Origin: Lachnospiraceae bacterium | Lineage (GTDB): Bacteria > Bacillota > Clostridia > Lachnospirales > Lachnospiraceae | Direction of reading: 5' to 3' | Assembly (NCBI GenBank): GCA_017441585.1 | Contig: JAFRWW010000058.1 | Span: 1-39,768 of the forward strand | Length of the DNA stretch: 39,768 nucleotides | Shown: positions 35,480 to 39,768 of the stretch, one piece after another | Position numbering within the stretch: position 1 is the first letter of the stretch | Layout of the letters: each line of letters opens with the position of its first letter | Program-made: the position numbers and the translations under genes | Notes under the pieces: generated by a model | What the model was told of the DNA's origin: nothing | Database searches by the model: none | What the model saw: only the letters and a program-made list of their open reading frames with translations

Positions 35480-36607
35480 TCAGTTGCCCTGAGCCATACG
35501 TCTTTTACGCCTGACCCTGTTTATATGTCTTTCAAAATCGCCGCTTTTAAGAAGCTCACACAGTACTAACTGGTCAAAGATCGGAACCGTACATGAATAA
35601 AAACCCAGTTTTTGATTAAACAGCTCCACCATTTTTTCGGGAAGGATCATATATCCCACTCTGACGGAAGGCGCTATGGTACCGGAAAATGTATTTATAT
35701 ATATGACATCCGCGTCCTTTGAAAGAGCGATGAGAGGCTCCTCATTTTTACGGGAAACCGTCAGCTCTGAATCATAATTATCCTCTATCAGGACCGCATT
35801 GTTCTTTTTTGCCCAGCGTATATATTCATTCTTTTTTGAGATGCTTGCACTCACTCCGCTGGGATAACTGTTAAAGGGAGTAACATGTAAGATCTTTGCC
35901 TTTGTCCGCTCCAGATCGGCAGAAGCGATGCCGTCATCCGTCATGGTCAGCATATCGCATACGGCACCCATGGCCTCGTAGACTTTGAGTATCTTATGAT
36001 ATGAAGGATTCTCAAGGGCATATATCTGTTCGGTACCCAAAAGCTGTACTATCATACCGTAAATATATTCCGCTCCGGAGCCTATGATGATCCGACTGGG
36101 ATCAATATGCAGTGAGCGGCTCCTGGCCAGATAAAGACTTATCTCACTTCTGAGTTCACTGCAGCCGTGATTGGGTGACTTAACCAGTATCCTCTCGCCG
36201 TAATCGAGCATCACCCGTCTCATGGTCTTTGTCAGAACAGAAAAAGGGAAATCCCCACGCTCAAAATCCGATTCCATTGTCTGAGGCTCCGCAAAAGCAG
36301 CAGATACCGGTAACGGTAATGAATTGACCACTCCTGAATCTTCATCCGGATTTCCGGGAAAATCCTCATCTTTGTATATCACAATATTCCCGCTGCGCTG
36401 GCGGCTCTGGACATAGCCTTCCTCATTGAGCAGTGTCAGTGCATGTTCCACCGTGATAACGCTCAAATTCGTCTCAGCAGCTATCACTCTCTTTGAGGGA
36501 AGCTTTGTACCATAGGGATATACACCTGCGATGATATCCTTTACCATCAGGCGGTAAAGCTGTAAATATGCAGATTCCTGTCCGTTTTTCTCAATAGTAT
36601 AATTCAT
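35480..36607 (-). CDS. MocR-type (GntR/aminotransferase-fold) regulator lacking the PLP lysine, C-terminally short
   Basis: A 375-residue protein. The N-terminal wHTH is GntR type (about 8-78: AYLQLYRLMVKDIIAGVYPYGTKLPSKRVIAAETNLSV, EGYVQSRQRSGNIV). The following fold-I aminotransferase domain (about 115-360) keeps NYDSEL with Asp276 and SVRVGYM with Arg316. The PLP-binding motif, normally S-K-T, reads TFSGTIAP with Gly309, so the lysine that forms the aldimine is missing. The protein stops at about residue 375 after HINRVRRKRRMAQGN, where typical MocR proteins continue for about 90 residues. No premature frameshift is seen. It is divergent to the ECF transporter gene and may control it. Confidence 0.85.
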   Translation of the reverse strand: MNYTIEKNGQESAYLQLYRLMVKDIIAGVYPYGTKLPSKRVIAAETNLSVITVEHALTLLNEEGYVQSRQRSGNIVIYKDEDFPGNPDEDSGVVNSLPLPVSAAFAEPQTMESDFERGDFPFSVLTKTMRRVMLDYGERILVKSPNHGCSELRSEISLYLARSRSLHIDPSRIIIGSGAEYIYGMIVQLLGTEQIYALENPSYHKILKVYEAMGAVCDMLTMTDDGIASADLERTKAKILHVTPFNSYPSGVSASISKKNEYIRWAKKNNAVLIEDNYDSELTVSRKNEEPLIALSKDADVIYINTFSGTIAPSVRVGYMILPEKMVELFNQKLGFYSCTVPIFDQLVLCELLKSGDFERHINRVRRKRRMAQGN

Positions 36608-36637
36608 CTGGTCTTATCATTTATTTTAATTCTGGTC
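36608..36637 (-). promoter_or_regulatory. Two GACCAG direct repeats 24 bp apart before the MocR start
   Basis: GACCAG occurs on the minus strand at 36608-36613 and 36632-36637, with similar flanks (AAGACCAGATGA and ATGACCAGAATT). The spacing of 24 bases is near two helical turns. The first copy abuts the start codon and replaces any ribosome binding site. Direct repeats of this sort are typical of MocR targets; the assignment is by position only. Confidence 0.4.
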
Positions 36638-36798
36638 ATTTTTATATGTCCAGTAATATTATATACTCCATTTTGTCGCGAATGTAAAGCACGACGTCCC
36701 CCTTCGCTCAGACTTAAAGACCAACTATCACCTGTCTGCGCGGAATATGCAGTTAATGACATTGAATAAATACAGCAATAAACATAAGGAGGCCAAAA

Positions 36799-37317
36799 AT
36801 GACTGCAACAAAACAACTTACTGCAATTAGGATCACTACCGCTGCCGTTTTCATGGCGCTGAACATCGCCATGTCATCCTTCGGAATACCGGTTCCCGGC
36901 GGACACCTGTATCTATGCGATGTGATCATATGCACCGCCGCTATTTTGCTGGATCCCGTTGACGCCTTCATAGTAGGCGGCGTGGGTTCGTTCATAGGAG
37001 ACATGATCTTTTATCCCCTGCCCATGTTTGTATCCCTGGTGACACACGGACTGCAGGCACTGGTGATTTCTTATATCTCTCATAACACCTTTAAGCACAA
37101 CCCCAAGCTGGCAGCCATCATCGGCGTCACAATAGGCGCAGTGATAATGGTAACGGGCTACACTTTGGGCAAGGCATTTATTTACAGCACACCTGAGTAT
37201 GCGATAATGAAGCTGCCCTATGAGATAGCACAGGGTGCCATCGGCGCTATCCTCGGCGTGATACTTTGCTTCAGATGCGGACTGAACCGTATATTTTCAA
37301 AATTTCTCAATAGATAA
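36799..37317 (+). CDS. ECF transporter S component
   Basis: A 172-residue membrane protein with about five or six spans: 10-28, 38-57, 62-80, 84-105, 112-135 and 145-165. The segment GIPVPGGHLYLCDVIICTAAILLDPVDAFIVGGVGSFIGDMIFYPLPMF is the substrate-binding core typical of ECF S components (GGxLYxGD type). Such proteins import vitamins or their precursors with a shared EcfAAT module encoded elsewhere. Substrate is not visible. The neighbouring MocR-type gene suggests a pyridoxine-related vitamer, because related regulators control such transporters. AAGGAGG precedes the ATG by 6 bases. Confidence 0.85.
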   Translation: MTATKQLTAIRITTAAVFMALNIAMSSFGIPVPGGHLYLCDVIICTAAILLDPVDAFIVGGVGSFIGDMIFYPLPMFVSLVTHGLQALVISYISHNTFKHNPKLAAIIGVTIGAVIMVTGYTLGKAFIYSTPEYAIMKLPYEIAQGAIGAILGVILCFRCGLNRIFSKFLNR

Positions 37318-37331
37318 AAAGGAGTACCGAA

Positions 37332-37877
37332 ATGTTTGAAGAACTGACACAGCAGGCAAAAGCCGTCACCTCGGAACTTTGTGACAAGGCGAAGCTTAAA
37401 GAAGGACAGATACTGGTAGTGGGCTGTTCCACCTCAGAAGTCTGCGGAGACAGGATAGGGAGCAATTCAAATCTGGATGCCGCTAAGGCTGTTTTTGCAG
37501 GTATCTATGAAGAAACCCAAAAGCGCGGCATATACCTGGCCGCCCAGTGCTGCGAGCATCTGAACCGTGCGATAGTCATCGAAACCGACGCAGCAAAGGG
37601 CATGGATATCGTAAACGCCGTACCCCAGCCAAAGGCCGGAGGATCCTTTGCCACCACCGCCTGGAACACCTTCGAACATCCCGTGACCCTGGAAGAAGTC
37701 AGAGCAGATGCGGGACTTGATATCGGTGATACGCTGATCGGCATGCATCTTAAAAAGGTGGCCGTGCCCGTGAGACTCGACAATCACACCATCGGCCGGG
37801 CACACATCTGCGCCGCAAGAGTACGACCCAAATTCATAGGCGGGGTTAGAGCTCAATATGACGAGTCCATGATCTGA
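37332..37877 (+). CDS. UPF0340 / TIGR01440 family protein
   Basis: A 181-residue soluble protein with the typical UPF0340 sequence: EGQILVVGCSTSEVCGDRIGSNSNLDAA near the start, ECLNRAIVIE-like CCEHLNRAIVIE, VPQPKAGGSFATTAW, and IGMHLKKVAVPVR with IGRAHICAARVRPKFIGGVRA at the end. Function of this family is unknown. AAGGAG lies 7 bases upstream of the ATG; it follows the ECF gene by 14 bases, so the pair is one transcript. The UGA stop is followed in frame by a 15-bp tandem repeat that stays open to 38078. Confidence 0.9.
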   Translation: MFEELTQQAKAVTSELCDKAKLKEGQILVVGCSTSEVCGDRIGSNSNLDAAKAVFAGIYEETQKRGIYLAAQCCEHLNRAIVIETDAAKGMDIVNAVPQPKAGGSFATTAWNTFEHPVTLEEVRADAGLDIGDTLIGMHLKKVAVPVRLDNHTIGRAHICAARVRPKFIGGVRAQYDESMI

Positions 37878-37887
37878 ATTTTAGGCT

Positions 37888-38032
37888 CTTTGATTTCAGA
37901 CACTTTGATTTCAGATACTCTGATTTCAGATACTTTGATCCTAGATACTTTGATCCCAGATTCTTTGATCACGGATGATTTAATTTCGAATACTTTAATT
38001 TCGGATATTTTGATCTCGGATACATTGACAAA
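37888..38032. repeat. Degenerate 15-bp tandem repeat, about 9.5 copies, between UPF0340 and hydE
   Basis: The unit is CTTTGATTTCAGATA, starting at 37888 with period exactly 15. The first three copies are nearly identical, later ones drift (CTTTGATCCTAGATA, ATTTAATTTCGAATA, TTTTGATCTCGGATA). The core CTTTGAT is most conserved. In the frame continuing from the UPF0340 stop it would spell L-I-S-D-T repeats; in the frame continuing from the hydE stop on the other strand it would spell V-S-E-I-K repeats. Both are open. Confidence 0.85.
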
Positions 38033-38038
38033 TACATC

Positions 38039-39094
38039 TCATCCCGCAGGATCTCCCCGATCCTGTACTATCTCATAACCCGTTTTTGACACACGCATTT
38101 TGAGGCAGCGGATACATTCCGCTGCTTCTTCACCTGTACATATCTTATCATCATAAAGCGTATATTTATCCCTCACATTTACAGGAGAAAGATTTGGCAT
38201 CAGCACATTGGCTCCCGCCATAAGTCCCTTTTCCCTGCCCATGGGATCAAGGGTTCCAAGAGCCGTGGTAGCGGGAAGCAGTACCGCAGGAAACATCAGC
38301 CTGATAACACTTAAGAGTCTTAAGGTCAGCTCCACGCTTCCTGCCTTTTCATTCGCATACATCGTATCATGATGAGGAATGAAGGGTCCCATGCCCACCA
38401 TTTCCGGCCTAAATTTCTGAATGAATCGCAGGTCTTTTATAATGTGCTCCATGGTCTGTCCCGGCGATCCTATCATCATGCCACAGCCCACCTGAAATCC
38501 AATTTCCCGAAGATCTTTAAGACACTGCATCCTGTGATCGAAAGACATATCGATGGGATGCAATGATCCGTAATGCTCTTTATCCGCAGTTTCATGACGC
38601 AGCAGATATCTGTCGGCCCCCGCATCGAACAGTTTCTGATAGCTTTCCTTTTCCCTTTCACCTATGGACAGGGTGATGGCGCAGTCCGGATATTTTTTCC
38701 TGATGGCACTGACTATATCGACCATCCTATCATCCGTGTAATATCCGTCCTCACCGCCCTGGAGCACAAAAGTGCGAAAACCAAGCCCATACCCGGTGTC
38801 ACAGCATGACAAAATCTCTTCTTCACTAAGACGGTAACGCAGGGCATTTTTATTGTCCCTGCGGATGCCGCAATAATGACAGTTATTTTTACAATGATTG
38901 GTAAATTCGATAAGGCCACGGATATATACTTTTTTCCCGTAATACTCTTCCTTTTTCTCCCGGGCCTTTGCAGACAGATATGATATAAACTCCGGATCAT
39001 CACAAAAGAGTATCCGTAAAAATTCCTCATCCGTAAGATCCCTTTCAGACGCCAATTTATCTGTTAATTTATAAAGATCGTGATCCAATATCAT
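38039..39094 (-). CDS. hydE: [FeFe]-hydrogenase maturase HydE (radical SAM)
   Basis: From ATG 39092-39094 the product is 351 residues, starting MILDHDLYKLTDKLASE as in HydE. The radical-SAM cluster is Cys68-x3-Cys72-x2-Cys75 (NHCKNNCHYCGIRR). Core motifs: FVLQGGEDGYYTDDRM, SIGEREKESYQKLFDAGADRYLLRHET, LKDLREIGFQVGCGMMIGSPGQT and the C-terminal accessory-cluster motif C-x7-C-x2-C (CTGEEAAECIRC), present here but absent in some HydE. It helps build the H-cluster dithiomethylamine ligand. HydF and HydG are not in the window. A longer start at 39154 exists but is not needed. Confidence 0.95.
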   Translation of the reverse strand: MILDHDLYKLTDKLASERDLTDEEFLRILFCDDPEFISYLSAKAREKKEEYYGKKVYIRGLIEFTNHCKNNCHYCGIRRDNKNALRYRLSEEEILSCCDTGYGLGFRTFVLQGGEDGYYTDDRMVDIVSAIRKKYPDCAITLSIGEREKESYQKLFDAGADRYLLRHETADKEHYGSLHPIDMSFDHRMQCLKDLREIGFQVGCGMMIGSPGQTMEHIIKDLRFIQKFRPEMVGMGPFIPHHDTMYANEKAGSVELTLRLLSVIRLMFPAVLLPATTALGTLDPMGREKGLMAGANVLMPNLSPVNVRDKYTLYDDKICTGEEAAECIRCLKMRVSKTGYEIVQDRGDPAG

Positions 39095-39234
39095 GTTGTC
39101 CCAATGAGAATAAAAAAAAGCATCAGAACGATGCAAAAATTTGACCCGCAACAATATAATTTTACTACAGATTTTATTGTTTTTTCAAGCCGGAAATGTG
39201 ACGATATTTGCCGTTTCGATTTAGATATTATTCC

Positions 39235-39568
39235 ATCTTGTAAAACAAGATCCGGGGTGGTATCATTCATTTATCAACCACAGAGAGCCACCCTATTTTA
39301 AAGGCCTCGGTTGTTTGAAATATAGATTAGGAGGTATGGTCCAAAGGAGAATTAAGAGCACCCGCTTCTATCATCAGAAGGAAACCGTGACATTCTTTAT
39401 AAAAAAGAAAAGGGCATATGAGATGCCGGAGATGAAAGTCATGAGAGATCGATATTCAGAGTGAAGAGGACGGGGAAGGATCGAAGATTAGAAGAATTGG
39501 AGGAATTGGACCGATGGGAACATCACATTAGAAGGCCGCTACGGTAGATAAAAACCGCAGCGGCCTTC
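39235..39568 (+). ncRNA. Candidate structured RNA: series of hairpins, no coding assigned
   Basis: No gene is found between hydE and the right-edge frame. On the plus strand there is a run of stems: ATCTTGT-AAA-ACAAGAT (39235-39251, perfect), GGGTGG/CCACCC (39255-39293), CTTCT/AGAAG (39365-39380), TTCTTT/AAAGAA (39393-39409), GGCAT/ATGCC (39413-39427). The long-range pair GGTCCAA (39338-39344) with TTGGACC (39506-39512) would enclose the last three. It ends in a strong 10-bp stem GAAGGCCGCT/AGCGGCCTTC (39531-39568). The strand is purine-rich. No known RNA family is recognised; confidence rests on structure density only. Confidence 0.35.
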
Positions 39569-39768
39569 CTCGTTGTACTATTACTCCTGCCACTAAATAT
39601 CGCAACTTTATACTTGTCTAAATCCTTATCTTCTTCGTTGTCCAGCAGGTCGCAGTCTCGCATGGCTCGACTAAACGCTCCCCAAAACAGTCCGCCGGAC
39701 TGTTTTGCACCGTACCGCCCGGTACGACTCATTCGGACGCCTCGAATATGAGAATTTATCCGGCGTAA
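39523..39768 (-). CDS. Hypothetical frame running off the right edge, possibly repeat-derived
   Basis: The minus-strand frame is open from the window end to a TGA at 39523-39525, at least 81 codons without a start that is clearly used. The peptide (GRYGAKQSGGLFWGAFSRAM, then an acidic NEEDKDLDKY) fits no family I know. It overlaps two perfect GC-rich palindromes and the 39531-39568 hairpin, so much of it translates structural DNA. Codon content does not look like that of the neighbours. It may be an intergenic repeat rather than a gene. Confidence 0.2.
   Translation of the reverse strand, partial: LRRINSHIRGVRMSRTGRYGAKQSGGLFWGAFSRAMRDCDLLDNEEDKDLDKYKVAIFSGRSNSTTRKAAAVFIYRSGLLM
39684..39726. 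repeat. Two perfect palindromes in tandem (terminator-like, bidirectional)
   Basis: AAAACAGTCCG-C-CGGACTGTTTT (39684-39706) has 11-base perfect arms and a single-base centre, with A-runs on one side and T-runs on the other. After 4 bases, CGTACCG-CC-CGGTACG (39711-39726) has 7-base perfect arms. Together they could act as a bidirectional terminator or as an intergenic repeat. Confidence 0.65.

Noticed and set aside
37888..38032. CRISPR array
   Set aside because: The 15-bp units are contiguous and degenerate, with no spacers and no cas genes.
39251..39300. T-box leader
   Set aside because: GGGTGGTATC and a later CCACCC with TATTTT look T-box-like, but there is too little room upstream for Stem I, no AGTA/specifier features are seen, and no downstream synthetase or transporter gene is visible.
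39336..39464. 42-codon plus-strand ORF after AGGAGG
   Set aside because: The AGGAGG is only one base from the ATG, too close to serve it, and the peptide has no recognisable features.

Overview
The window looks like chromosomal DNA of an anaerobic Clostridia bacterium, most likely Lachnospiraceae. The pointers are DUF4317 and DUF6062 proteins, a methionine aminopeptidase with an N-terminal SEC-C zinc motif, CarD, a lectin-like C1 peptidase with InlB-type repeats, a HydE [FeFe]-hydrogenase maturase, a formate dehydrogenase, and A+T-rich spacers with AGGAGG-type ribosome binding sites. Most genes lie on the minus strand.

Layout. 1-5.8 kb: the 5' end of a GrpB-family gene cut by the window edge, a doubtful small ORF, tRNA-Gly(GCC), a leftward block (FGGY sugar kinase, membrane SpoIIE-type phosphatase, STAS anti-sigma antagonist, HAD phosphatase), a membrane coiled-coil protein and tRNA-Leu with the unusual anticodon AAG. 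5.8-15.1 kb: TetR with a likely operator array, a large secreted C1 peptidase whose catalytic Cys segment has moved to the C-terminus (apparent circular permutation), a lipoprotein, a GH2 glycosidase, DUF4317 and a GH13 amylase-family enzyme. 15.1-21.3 kb: housekeeping genes (CarD, endonuclease III, DUF6062/TetR pair, methionine aminopeptidase, orphan ABC-2 permease, IMP dehydrogenase), with copies of a small hairpin repeat in the spacers.

21.5-35.4 kb is a coherent formate dehydrogenase and molybdenum cofactor region. It holds a Cys-type formate dehydrogenase catalytic subunit, translationally coupled to a chimeric NuoF-tail/GltD-like flavoprotein. fdhD is divergent to this pair. A leftward run of about ten mostly overlapping genes follows: MoeA-like with a Cys-rich tail, MOSC, MobA-MobB fusion, MoaC, ModA, ModB, ModC, MoaA, MoaB/Mog and MoeA. 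Together they import molybdate and make and nucleotide-modify the cofactor for the dehydrogenase. The molybdopterin synthase genes moaD and moaE are not in the window.

35.4-39.8 kb: a MocR-type regulator that lacks the PLP lysine and is C-terminally short, divergent from an ECF transporter S component and a UPF0340 protein. A degenerate 15-bp tandem repeat then separates these from hydE. The right end, about 0.6 kb, has no confident gene but is rich in hairpins and perfect palindromes and may contain a structured RNA.

Most notable points: the permuted C1 peptidase, the lysine-less MocR protein, the Cys-type formate dehydrogenase with its chimeric NADPH-type partner, the 15-bp minisatellite, the hairpin repeat family with a compensatory change, and the hairpin-rich right edge.
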